A stretch of DNA of 64,000 bases from Acetobacteraceae bacterium (GTDB lineage: Bacteria > Pseudomonadota > Alphaproteobacteria > Zavarziniales > Zavarziniaceae), in NCBI GenBank assembly GCA_947379865.1, contig CANCOY010000001.1:1-64000 (forward strand), read 5' to 3'. Below, one piece after another: positions 37,889 through 46,094 of this stretch; the first letter of the stretch is position 1, and every line of letters starts with the position of its first letter. The notes under the pieces are model-generated. The model did not search any database. It had not been told where the DNA came from and saw only the letters and a program-made list of their open reading frames with translations. Made by a program: the position numbers and the translations under genes.

Positions 37889-39010
37889 TCATACCCCTGC
37901 GCCAGGTGCCCGCGTCGGGGCATCCGCATCCTTTTCGGTCAGCAGTCTGAGGAGGGGGGGGTTGATGAAGAGTTTTTCCCGGCCGGCCTTCATTTCCTGC
38001 AGAACGCCAATATCGCAAAGGCGCTTCAGATAGACCGAGGCCGACTGACGGCGGGCAATGCCGGCATCGACCAGGTCAGCGATACGGCAATATGGCTGCA
38101 CGAACACCATTTCGACGAGCTCACGGGAATAAATCCCCGCCGCATCCCGTCGGATGGTTTCGGCCGTCCCGTCGAGCAGGTGGCGGATGGCGGTGATCCT
38201 GGCGGTTGTCCAATGCGCGGTCTCGGTGATGGCGCTAAGCATGTAGAGGACCCATTCTTCCCAGGCGCCGTCGGTGGTGACTTTCAGTAGCAACCGATAA
38301 TACTCCGCCTTGTGGCGGATGATGTAGCGGCTGAGATAGAGCACCGGGATGCTAAGCAGGCCCTTTTCCACTAGAAACAACAGATTCAGCACACGGCCGG
38401 TGCGGCCATTGCCATCGGTGAAGGGATGGATCGCCTCGAACTGATAGTGCATGACGGCCATGCGGATCAGCGGGTCTACGTCTTCAGTTGCATGAATATA
38501 GCGCTCCCAGTCAGCGAGTTTGTCACGCAGAAGCATCTCACCCTCGGGCGGTGTGTAGATCACTGCCCCATCCACATCATTGACGAGGCGGGTGCCGGGT
38601 GTGGAACGAATATCAATGGTGCTGCCCTTGATGGTCTGGCAGATGCGCACCGCCGTCGCCGTCGTCAGGGGCCTCTGGTTCAGCAGTGCGAAGCCTTCAT
38701 AAAGCGCAACGCGATAGCGCAGAGCCTCGCGTGTTGCCGGGTCGGCCTGGCTGTTTGCCTCGTTGGCAAAGCGGAACAGCCGGTCGCTGGTGGTGACGAT
38801 GTTCTCGATCTCGGAACTGGCCTGGGCTTCCAGCAGTGGAATGCTGTTGATCAGCACCGCCTGATTGGGGATCAGGTCTCCCGCCACCTTGAGTTCTGCA
38901 AGCGCAGCCCGGGCCGTGATGCAGGCCTTGAGGACGGCCCGTGTCTCCACGTCTACCTGCGGCGGCAGGCCAGGCAGGGCATTATAGGGGCGGCTGGGGT
39001 CGAACGTCAT
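37889..39010 (-). CDS. Fic-domain protein (AMP-transferase-like) with C-terminal winged helix
   Basis: This 373-residue protein starts at ATG 39010 (MTFDPSRPYNALPGLPP), the family start; the frame is open further upstream through the operator array. The Fic motif HPFTDGNGRTGR (195-206) is intact, with catalytic His195. An inhibitory motif S-x-x-x-E-N (Ser65, Glu69, Asn70 in ASSEIENI) places it among self-inhibited class II Fic enzymes, which usually transfer AMP to target hydroxyls. Residues about 310-365 look like a winged helix (RIADLVDAGIARRQSASVYL). Size and layout resemble Shewanella Fic (SoFic). The target is unknown. It is likely autoregulated through the array 39012-39214. Confidence 0.88.
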   Translation of the reverse strand: MTFDPSRPYNALPGLPPQVDVETRAVLKACITARAALAELKVAGDLIPNQAVLINSIPLLEAQASSEIENIVTTSDRLFRFANEANSQADPATREALRYRVALYEGFALLNQRPLTTATAVRICQTIKGSTIDIRSTPGTRLVNDVDGAVIYTPPEGEMLLRDKLADWERYIHATEDVDPLIRMAVMHYQFEAIHPFTDGNGRTGRVLNLLFLVEKGLLSIPVLYLSRYIIRHKAEYYRLLLKVTTDGAWEEWVLYMLSAITETAHWTTARITAIRHLLDGTAETIRRDAAGIYSRELVEMVFVQPYCRIADLVDAGIARRQSASVYLKRLCDIGVLQEMKAGREKLFINPPLLRLLTEKDADAPTRAPGAGV

Positions 39011-39011
39011 A

Positions 39012-39214
39012 TGTCGATGAAACCCGATAAAATCGACACGTTTCGCAAACGTGTCGATGCCATCGACATGTTTCCAGAACGTGTCGATATTTCCTGATTT
39101 TATCGACATGTTGGGTATGAGCAAGGGGGATTTGGGCCACCCCAGCAGCCTCGTTCATGTCGATGTGATCGACAGATTTGGCGAATATGTCGATTTTTTT
39201 GTGTTTTATCGACA
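39012..39214. promoter_or_regulatory. Phased array of ten TGTCGAT/ATCGACA half-sites upstream of fic
   Basis: TGTCGAT starts at 39012, 39052, 39082, 39158 and 39188; ATCGACA starts at 39032, 39062, 39102, 39168 and 39208. Orientations strictly alternate. Start-to-start steps are 20,20,10,20,20,56,10,20,20. The 39032-39058 element is a perfect 27-bp palindrome (12-base arms, CGC centre). A minus-strand promoter candidate, TTGCTC (39124-39119), 16 bp, TAAAAT (39102-39097), has its -10 inside the array. The first half-site is 1 bp from the fic ATG. It reads as a multi-operator repressor region. Confidence 0.85.
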
Positions 39215-39394
39215 TGTCCGAGGATGGGCGGTACCGGAGACAAGGAGTTTAGCAGCCGTCAGTTGTGTAATCTGAAGATGTATTTCTCCGTTTAAAAACA
39301 GCCATATGTGGTATTTTGGCTGGACACAGAAAGCGAGGCGACCTATGTTCTTCCCATGGGCGACGCCCCGGGGTCCTCGTATTGGGGGCCGGAT
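39215..39394 (+). other. Gene-free stretch leading into a + strand terminator; possible small RNA
   Basis: No convincing coding frame exists between the operator array and the hairpin at 39393-39425. Frames through it continue past the terminator without a stop. Because the array is adjacent, a divergent short transcript from here could share control with fic. No known RNA family was recognised. Confidence 0.3.
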
Positions 39395-39425
39395 AAAAGG
39401 TCCGCTTTGCGGGCCTTTTGTTTTT
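39393..39425 (+). terminator. Intrinsic terminator, + strand (possibly bidirectional)
   Basis: AAAAGGTCCGC and GCGGGCCTTTT pair around TTT with one bulge-like mismatch, followed by GTTTTT. It has A's on the left too, so it may act both ways. On + no annotated gene feeds it. Confidence 0.65.
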
Positions 39426-39450
39426 CAGCCGTCCCCCTCTCCCCTCACAG

Positions 39451-39483
39451 CAAAACGCCCGCCGGATTGCTCCGGCGGGCGTC
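39451..39483 (-). terminator. Intrinsic terminator of the Bax-inhibitor-1 gene
   Basis: CGCCCGCCGGA and TCCGGCGGGCG form an 11-bp stem preceded on + by AAAA, giving a U-run on the minus strand. It lies about 25 bp past the stop of the gene at 39507-40256. Confidence 0.75.
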
Positions 39484-39506
39484 TGTCCAATCAGCAGCGG
39501 CTGCGA

Positions 39507-40256
39507 CTATTCGCGGCGCTGGCCGAAGAGCTGCATCAACATGATGAACAGGTTGATGAAGTCGAGGTAGAGGGTCAGCGCGCCGGAGATGGCGAGCTTG
39601 CCCAGCGAGGCGCTGTCGTAGCTCTCGCTATAGAGATCCTTGATGCGCTGGGTGTCATAGGCGGTGAGGCCGGCGAAGACCAGCACGCCGATCACCGAAA
39701 TCGCGAACTGCAGGGCCGAGGAGGCCAGGAAGATGTTCACGATGGAGGCGACCAGCAGGCCAATGAGGCCCATGATCAGGAACGAGCCAAAGCCCGACAG
39801 GCTGCGCTTCGTCGTATAGCCATAGAGGCTGAGGCCGCCAAAGGAAGCCGCCGAGATGAAGAACACCCGCGCCACGCTGGCACCCGTGTACTGCAGCAGG
39901 ATCGAGGCGATGGAGACACCCATCACTGCGGCAAAGACCCAGAACACCGCCTGGGCCGTGGCCACCGACATCTTGTGGATGCGCATGCCAAAGAACAGGG
40001 CGAGGCCAAGCGGCGCGAACATGGCGATCATGCCCAGCAGGTTCGGGGCAAAGTGGCCAGGCCGAACCATGGATTCCGCAAAGAACACGTCCCTGAGACC
40101 GGTGTTTGCCAGCAGATAGGCGGAAATGCCGGTCAGCAGCACACCCGACGTCATGTAGTTGTAGACGGACAACATGTGGGACCGCAGGCCCTGATCGAGT
40201 TCCGCCTGGGCAGCGCCAGCCCGACCGGCCAGGTTGCCCTTGTACATTTCAGCCAT
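39507..40256 (-). CDS. Bax inhibitor-1/YccA family membrane protein
   Basis: This 249-residue protein has seven hydrophobic segments. The N-terminus AQAELDQGLRSHMLSVYNYM and the C-terminal SVIGVLVFAGLTAYDTQRIKDLY are the BI-1 family hallmarks, with the acidic Asp residues near the last spans that act in pH-dependent calcium leak in homologues. Bacterial members such as YccA also modulate FtsH proteolysis. It is monocistronic with its own terminator. Confidence 0.92.
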   Translation of the reverse strand: MAEMYKGNLAGRAGAAQAELDQGLRSHMLSVYNYMTSGVLLTGISAYLLANTGLRDVFFAESMVRPGHFAPNLLGMIAMFAPLGLALFFGMRIHKMSVATAQAVFWVFAAVMGVSIASILLQYTGASVARVFFISAASFGGLSLYGYTTKRSLSGFGSFLIMGLIGLLVASIVNIFLASSALQFAISVIGVLVFAGLTAYDTQRIKDLYSESYDSASLGKLAISGALTLYLDFINLFIMLMQLFGQRRE

Positions 40257-40332
40257 TGAAACCTTCTCCCCTCGGAAGTTGGCAGGAGCCTAGCATATCG
40301 GGTGGCGGGATGCGTGGTTCAAGCACCCGGCC

Positions 40333-42894
40333 TCAGGCTTCCCGCAGAACCGGTGCGGCTTTGCGCCCCAGCGCCCGCCAGGTGCCCACAAGCCCGAGGA
40401 CGACGGTCAGCCCCACACTGCCAAGTACCGTCAGCCCAAGGCGGCCCGGCAGCCACCACCAGGTCGCGTTCATCAGCTTGGCCACCAGCACCCATGAGGC
40501 AAGGCCACCGATCAGCGCCGCCACAAGTGCTGCCGCCAGCCCCAGCAGGGCATATTCGATCAGATAGGCGCCCAGCACGTCGCGCCGCGTGGCGCCCAGC
40601 ACCTTCAGGATCACCGCCTCATAAACCCGGTGCCGGTGCCCGGCCGCCATGGCACCCGCCAGCACCAGAACCCCCGCCACCAGGGTGACAGACGCCGCCG
40701 CACCAATGGCCATGGCGATGTCGTCCAGCAGGCGGCCGGCGGTGGCCAGCGCCTCCTTCATGGCGATCACCGAGACATTGGCAAAGCGGCTGGTGATCGC
40801 CTCGAAGATTGCGGCCTCCGCTGCCGCGTCGCGGGCATGGATGGTGGCAAGGAACGTGTGGGGGGCCGCCTCCAGGGCGCCGGGCGCAAAGACGATGGTG
40901 AAGTTGATGCCAAGGCTGGTCCAGTCGATGCGCCGCAGATTGGCGATCCGCGCCTCCACCTCGCGCCCCAGCACATTGACGCTGAGGCTATCGCCCACGC
41001 CGATTCCCATGGCCTTGGCAATGTCGGCGTCGAACGAGATCAGCGGTGGCCCGCGATAGTCTGCCGGCCACCAGTCGCCCGCCACCAAAGTGCTGCCGGC
41101 GGGTGGCGTTGCGGCGAACGTCAGCCCCCGGTCGCCCCGCAGGGCCCAGCGGCCGTCGGGCGCCACCGGCCAGTCCTCTGCCGCCACACCCTTCACCCGG
41201 GCGATCCGGCCGCGCAGCGACGGCACGCTGGCAAACTCGCCCGCCCCCGGCACCGCCGCCACGGTGGCGGCGAGGGTGGCCAATTGGTCTGGCTGGATAT
41301 CCACCAGGAAGAAGGCGGGGGCGGCGGCCGGCAGGCGATCTGCCACCTCACGCGCCAGATTGCCCTGTACCAGCGAAATGGTCACCAGCAGCGTCAGGCC
41401 CAGACCCAGCGACAGCAGCACCGCCCCGGTCTCTGCCCCCGGCCGGTGCAGGTTCGCCAGCGCCAGTCTGAGGCCAGGATGGCGCGGCCGGGGCAGGCGG
41501 CGCACGCCCGCGATCAGCAGGAAGGCCGTCAGCCGCAGGGCCAGAAAGGCAAGGGCTGCCCCCACCACGAACCAGGCCGCCAGGCGCTGGTCTGCCGCTG
41601 TCAGCACCGCTAGCGCCACCAGCACAAGCAGGGCAAGGGCCGTCATCACCACATAGACAGGGCGCGGCCATAGGCGGCTTGGCGCCACCAGATGGCGGAA
41701 CAGGCCAGCCGCCGGCACTTCCCGGGCGCGGGCGAGCGGCCAGATGGCAAAGGCCAGCGACACCAGAATGCCAAAGGCCGCCGCCAGCAGCAGGGGCAGC
41801 GGATAGAATCCCAGCACCGCCGCCACGGGCAATTTGTCAGCCAGCATGGCCGTAAGCAGCGGCGGGATGGCAAGGCCCAGCCCAAGACCAAGGCCAATGC
41901 CCAGCAGGGCAAGTGCCATGATCTGGATCAGATAGATCTGGAAAATCAGACCGCCCGGCGCCCCCAGGCACTTCAGGGTCGCGATGGTCTCGGTCCGCGC
42001 CGCCAGATGGCCGCGCACGGCATTGCCCACACCAACCCCACCCACCAGCAGGGCAGTAAGGCTGGTCAGGGTCAGGAACATGGTCATGCGGTCGACGAAC
42101 TGGCGGATGCCGGGCGTGCCATTTGTGCGGTCGCGCACCCGCCAGCCCGCATCAGGCAAGGCCTGCCGCACCGCCTCGGCAACCTGGGTGGGCGAGGCAT
42201 CGGCCGGCAGTTTCAGGCGCCAGGCCACCTGCATCAGGGTGCCCGGCTGGACGAGGCCCGTTGCCGCCAGCGCCGCCCGGCTGATCAGCACGCGCGGGCC
42301 AAGGGCAAAGGCCTCGCTCGCCTTGTCGGGCTCGCGGCTGATGGTGGCTGTAATCGAAAACGTTTCCTTTCCCAGCACCAGCCGGTCACCCACCACCAGG
42401 CCAAGGCGTGTCAGCAGGCTGGCCTCAACCGCTGCCCCGGGCAGGCCGCCTGCACCGGCAAAGGCACCCTCAAGCGGCAGCACCGGCGCCAGATCCACCT
42501 GCCCATAGAGCGGATAGGCGCCGTCCACCGCCTTCAATTCCACCAGGGTGCGCTTGCCCGAGGGCAGGCCTTCCGCCATGGCGCGCATCTGGATGGTCTC
42601 TGACGGCGTGCCGCGGGCCGCGATCCAGGCCTGTTCCTCAACCGAGGCGGCGCGCTGGGACAGGCGGAACTCCATGTCGCCCCCCAGCAGGGCCTGCCCG
42701 TCACGCGCCAGCCCCTGGCCAATCGCCGCCGAAAGCGAACCCACCCCGGCAATCGCCCCCACCCCCAGGGTGAGGCAGGCCAGAAAGACGGTGAACCCCT
42801 TCAGCCCCTGGCGCAGTTCCCGCCGCACCAGCCGGAAGGCCAATCCCATGCTGCCCATGCTGCCCCTGCTGCCCACACCGGACACCCCCGTCAT
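40333..42894 (-). CDS. ABC transporter permease, YbbP/FtsX-like
   Basis: This 853-residue permease has an N-terminal span (about 35-55), a large periplasmic domain, three central spans, and a second half with a similar FtsX domain ending in spans near 715-840. The opening AFRLVRRELRQGLKGFTVFL is typical of YbbP. The N-terminus contains a short GSM repeat from a 9-bp duplication. It overlaps the ATPase by ATGA. Such pairs extract lipids or lipoprotein-like cargo; the substrate here is unknown. Confidence 0.87.
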   Translation of the reverse strand: MTGVSGVGSRGSMGSMGLAFRLVRRELRQGLKGFTVFLACLTLGVGAIAGVGSLSAAIGQGLARDGQALLGGDMEFRLSQRAASVEEQAWIAARGTPSETIQMRAMAEGLPSGKRTLVELKAVDGAYPLYGQVDLAPVLPLEGAFAGAGGLPGAAVEASLLTRLGLVVGDRLVLGKETFSITATISREPDKASEAFALGPRVLISRAALAATGLVQPGTLMQVAWRLKLPADASPTQVAEAVRQALPDAGWRVRDRTNGTPGIRQFVDRMTMFLTLTSLTALLVGGVGVGNAVRGHLAARTETIATLKCLGAPGGLIFQIYLIQIMALALLGIGLGLGLGLAIPPLLTAMLADKLPVAAVLGFYPLPLLLAAAFGILVSLAFAIWPLARAREVPAAGLFRHLVAPSRLWPRPVYVVMTALALLVLVALAVLTAADQRLAAWFVVGAALAFLALRLTAFLLIAGVRRLPRPRHPGLRLALANLHRPGAETGAVLLSLGLGLTLLVTISLVQGNLAREVADRLPAAAPAFFLVDIQPDQLATLAATVAAVPGAGEFASVPSLRGRIARVKGVAAEDWPVAPDGRWALRGDRGLTFAATPPAGSTLVAGDWWPADYRGPPLISFDADIAKAMGIGVGDSLSVNVLGREVEARIANLRRIDWTSLGINFTIVFAPGALEAAPHTFLATIHARDAAAEAAIFEAITSRFANVSVIAMKEALATAGRLLDDIAMAIGAAASVTLVAGVLVLAGAMAAGHRHRVYEAVILKVLGATRRDVLGAYLIEYALLGLAAALVAALIGGLASWVLVAKLMNATWWWLPGRLGLTVLGSVGLTVVLGLVGTWRALGRKAAPVLREA

Positions 42895-43652
42895 GCCGAC
42901 ACGCGGTCAGCGACGGAGGCAAGGGTGCCGCTGCCAGTGCCCGGCCCATCCCCCGCAATACGCCCGTCTGCCACCCGCACCACCCGGTCGCAGGCCTCAG
43001 CCAGGCGGGGGTCGTGGGTCACCAGCACCAGCGTCGCCCCCCGACGGGCGCGGGCGGCAAACAACAGGTCGACAATGGCCGCCCCCGTGACGCCGTCAAG
43101 ATTGCCCGTGGGTTCGTCCGCCAGGATCAGGGGCGGGTCACCGGCCACGGCACGGGCCAGCGCCACGCGCTGCTGCTCGCCGCCAGACAGCTGGGAGGGG
43201 TAATGGGTGATGCGGTGGCCAAGGCCCATGGCCTCAAGCTCGGCCCGGGCGCGGTCAAAGGCATCACGCCGCCCGGCAAGCTCCAGGGGCACGGCAACAT
43301 TTTCCAGCGCCGTCATGGTGGGGATCAGATGAAAGGACTGGAAGACGATGCCCACATGGGCGCGGCGGAACAGCGCCAGCCCGTCTTCACTGAGGCCCAC
43401 AAAGTCGGTGCCGGCGATCTGCACCCGGCCAGAGGTTGGCCGCTCCAGCCCTGCCATCACCGCCAGCAGGGTTGACTTGCCAGAGCCCGATGGGCCAACC
43501 AGACCCAGCGCCTGGCCCTTTGGGATGGAGAGATCGATGCCCCGCAGAATGTCCACATCGCCCGCCTCGCTGCCCAGTGTCAGCGCCAGCGCCTCCAGCA
43601 GGACCAGGGGATCTGGCGTGATCAGGGGATTGCTTGCCGCACTCAGGGCCAT
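42891..43652 (-). CDS. ABC transporter ATP-binding protein, YbbA-like
   Basis: This 253-residue ATPase of the LolD/MacB class starts at ATG 43652 (MALSAASNP). Walker A is GPSGSGKST, signature LSGGEQQRVALARAV and Walker B LILADEPTGNLD. It is coupled to the YbbP-like permease by a four-base overlap and is divergent from the tesA-like gene, the same arrangement as ybbA-tesA in E. coli. The start codons of the two divergent genes overlap by two bases. Confidence 0.9.
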   Translation of the reverse strand: MALSAASNPLITPDPLVLLEALALTLGSEAGDVDILRGIDLSIPKGQALGLVGPSGSGKSTLLAVMAGLERPTSGRVQIAGTDFVGLSEDGLALFRRAHVGIVFQSFHLIPTMTALENVAVPLELAGRRDAFDRARAELEAMGLGHRITHYPSQLSGGEQQRVALARAVAGDPPLILADEPTGNLDGVTGAAIVDLLFAARARRGATLVLVTHDPRLAEACDRVVRVADGRIAGDGPGTGSGTLASVADRVSA

Positions 43653-44355
43653 GGCCACACTCCTGCCCGGGCCAGGGGTCGGCCGGAAGCTTGTCCATGC
43701 ATATGGCCCGGGGACACGTTTTTTCAACGCAAGCGCCGCACTGCTCTGCCTCCTTGGCGCCGCTGCCAGCCCGGCCACCGCCGCACCCCTCAGGGTACTG
43801 ACCTTTGGCGACAGCCTCAGTGCCGGCTATGGCGTGCAGCCGGAAGAAGGCTTTGCCCCCCGTCTGGAACAGGCCCTGAAGCAGGCGGGGCTGGATGTGG
43901 TGGTGAAGGACGCCAGCGTGTCGGGCGATACCACGGCAGGTGGCGTCAACCGCCTCGACTGGGCGCTGGCCGCCTTTGGCGCCGAGAAGCCCGATCTGGT
44001 CATCGTGGAACTTGGTGCCAACGACATGCTGCGCGGCCTCGACCCGGCTGAGCCCCGGGCCAATCTGGACCGCATCCTCAGCCGTCTTGCGGCCGAGGGG
44101 GTGCCGGCCCTGCTGGCGGGCATGCGCGCCGCCCCCAACCTTGGCCCCGCTTATCAGGCCCGCTTCGATGCGATCTATGGCGAGCTGGCGAAAACCCACA
44201 AGGTGGTGTTGCACCCCTTCTTCATGGCCGCCGTGGTGGGCAAGCCCGAGCTGATGCAGGCCGACATGCTGCACCCCAACCCAAAGGGCGTTGACGCCAT
44301 GGTGGCCGAGATCCTGCCCAGCGTGACCAGGGCCCTTGGCAAGACCGGCCCCTGA
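43651..44355 (+). CDS. tesA: Periplasmic TesA-like GDSL arylesterase/thioesterase
   Basis: This 234-residue protein has a signal peptide with likely cleavage after residue 44 (ATA-APLRVL). The GDSL block GDSLSAGYG has Ser55; the oxyanion block is LGANDML; the Asp205/His208 pair is in ADMLHPNPKG. It hydrolyses short- to medium-chain acyl esters or thioesters in the periplasm. The start at ATG 43651 gives a rather long n-region; no closer start exists. Divergence from ybbA supports the name. Confidence 0.9.
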   Translation: MATLLPGPGVGRKLVHAYGPGTRFFNASAALLCLLGAAASPATAAPLRVLTFGDSLSAGYGVQPEEGFAPRLEQALKQAGLDVVVKDASVSGDTTAGGVNRLDWALAAFGAEKPDLVIVELGANDMLRGLDPAEPRANLDRILSRLAAEGVPALLAGMRAAPNLGPAYQARFDAIYGELAKTHKVVLHPFFMAAVVGKPELMQADMLHPNPKGVDAMVAEILPSVTRALGKTGP

Positions 44356-44416
44356 TCCGGCCTTTTGCCAATATCCCACTCCGTGCCATAAGGGGGGAAA
44401 CGTGAGGGGGAAACAG

Positions 44417-45451
44417 ATGAAGTATCGCCAGCTTGCCCACACCGGCCTTGATGTGTCGGTCATTTGCCTTGGCACCATGACCTGGGGTGTCCAGAACACC
44501 GAGGCTGAGGGCTTTGCCCAGATGGACATGGCCTGGGACCGGGGCGTGAACTGGCTGGATACGGCCGAGATGTATCCGGTTCCCCCCACCGCCAGCACCC
44601 AGGGCGCCACCGAGACCATCATCGGCAACTGGATGAAGGCAAGGGGCAACCGCGACAAGGTGATTGTCGCCACCAAGGTGGCGGGCCGCCAGCCCGGCTC
44701 CCACATCCGCCCGCCGGAAAGCCGGGTCAATGCCGCCCATATCAAGGCCGCACTCGACGCCAGCCTGAAGCGCCTGCAGACCGATTATGTCGACCTCTAT
44801 CAGGTCCACTGGCCCGAGCGGCAGGTGAACAATTTCGGCCGGCTTGGCTATGTGCCCGGCAAGGACGAGGACGCGGTACCCCTGCTTGAGACGCTGGAGG
44901 CCCTGGCGGCTGAAGTGAAGGCCGGTCGCGTGCGCCATATCGGTGTCTCCAACGAGACGCCCTGGGGCGTGATGAACTATCTGCGCCTGGCCGAGGCCCA
45001 TGGCCTGCCGCGCATTGCCTCCATCCAGAACCCCTATTCCCTGGTCAACCGCAGCTTCGAGATTGGTCTGGCGGAAATCGCCCATCGCGAATCCGTGGAC
45101 CTGCTGGCCTATTCGCCGCTGGCCATGGGGGCGCTGTCGGGCAAGTACCTGGAGGGCAAGCCGCCGGGTGCCCGCATGACCATCTTCGACCGCTTCATCC
45201 GCTATCTGGTGCCAGCCGGCATTGCTGCCACCGCGCGCTATGTGCAGCTGGCCCGCGACCATGGCCTCGACCCCAGCCAGATGGCGCTGGCCTTTGTGAA
45301 TTCGCGGCCCTTCAACGGCGGCACGATCATTGGCGCCACCACCCTGGAACAACTGGCGCTGGACATCGATTCCATTGATGTGACCCTGTCGAAAGAGGTC
45401 CTCGACGGGATCGAGGCCATCCACCGCGAGATCAGCAACCCCTGCCCCTGA
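44417..45451 (+). CDS. Aldo/keto reductase, Tas-like
   Basis: This 344-residue (alpha/beta)8 oxidoreductase begins at ATG 44417 (MKYRQLAHTGLDVSVICLGT) behind GAGGGGGA. The catalytic tetrad is visible as WLDTAEMYPVP (Asp, Tyr), ATKVAG (Lys) and YQVHWP (His). It uses NADPH to reduce carbonyls; the Tas-type loop VPPTASTQGATETIIG is present. Its frame can be extended to 44336, but the ribosome-binding site and homology favour 44417. It is followed by thpR 40 bp on. Confidence 0.9.
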   Translation: MKYRQLAHTGLDVSVICLGTMTWGVQNTEAEGFAQMDMAWDRGVNWLDTAEMYPVPPTASTQGATETIIGNWMKARGNRDKVIVATKVAGRQPGSHIRPPESRVNAAHIKAALDASLKRLQTDYVDLYQVHWPERQVNNFGRLGYVPGKDEDAVPLLETLEALAAEVKAGRVRHIGVSNETPWGVMNYLRLAEAHGLPRIASIQNPYSLVNRSFEIGLAEIAHRESVDLLAYSPLAMGALSGKYLEGKPPGARMTIFDRFIRYLVPAGIAATARYVQLARDHGLDPSQMALAFVNSRPFNGGTIIGATTLEQLALDIDSIDVTLSKEVLDGIEAIHREISNPCP

Positions 45452-45491
45452 ACCACGGTTCAGGCGGCGGGCGCCACAAGAGGGTGCGCTT

Positions 45492-46094
45492 ATGCGTGTC
45501 TTTGTCGGGCTTGACCTGCCCGCACCCCTCACCACCCGGCTGGGCCTGCTGAAGGGCGGCCTGCCGGGGGCGCGCTGGGTGAAGCCAGAGAACATGCACG
45601 TCACCCTGCACTTTCTGGGGGAGGTGGACGGTGCGCGGCTGGACGATGTGGATCTGGCCCTGTCCGGCGTCATGGCCGAGCCGTTCACCCTGCAGCTTGC
45701 CGGGGCCGGGGAATTTGGTGGCGCCAAGGGGCCGCGCGTGGTCTGGGCCGGCCTTGCCCCCTCACCAGCCCTGGAACAGCTGCACGGGCGGGTTGCCGGT
45801 GCACTCGCCCGCTTTGGCGTGGAGACAGAGGCGCGGCGCTTTGTGCCCCATGTCACCCTGGCCTGGCTGCGCGATACGCCGTACGAGCGGGTGGCGGAAT
45901 TTGTAACCCACCACGCCCTGCTGGCCAGCGACCCCTGGCCCGTCGCCAGCCTGCACCTCTATTCCTCCCATGCCGGGCGCGAGGGACATGATTACCGTAT
46001 CGAGGCAAGTTACCCCTTTGCCGCCAACCTCATGGAGGCGGCCTGGGACGAAGACGACGAAGATGAAGAACCGGGAACGGAGGAGTGGGGATGA
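45492..46094 (+). CDS. thpR: RNA 2',3'-cyclic phosphodiesterase
   Basis: This 200-residue 2H-phosphoesterase has two HxT motifs, HVTLHFLGE (about residue 36) and HVTLAWLRD (about 120). It opens RVFVGLDLPAPLTTRL. It opens 2',3'-cyclic phosphates on RNA to 2'-phosphate. The C-terminus is a short acidic run (DEDDEDEEPG). It overlaps cobB by four bases (ATGA). Confidence 0.93.
   Translation: MRVFVGLDLPAPLTTRLGLLKGGLPGARWVKPENMHVTLHFLGEVDGARLDDVDLALSGVMAEPFTLQLAGAGEFGGAKGPRVVWAGLAPSPALEQLHGRVAGALARFGVETEARRFVPHVTLAWLRDTPYERVAEFVTHHALLASDPWPVASLHLYSSHAGREGHDYRIEASYPFAANLMEAAWDEDDEDEEPGTEEWG

Noticed and set aside
39011..39124. N-terminal extension of Fic to 39124
   Set aside because: The frame is open but reads through the operator array. 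Homologues start at MTFDPSRPYN-like sequence, at 39010.
39012..39214. CRISPR array
   Set aside because: Units are 7 bp in alternating orientation with fixed 3- and 13-bp spacers, not 25-40 bp direct repeats; there are no cas genes.
39240..39425. 6S RNA, SRP RNA or tmRNA before the hairpin
   Set aside because: None of the conserved core sequences of these RNAs was found.
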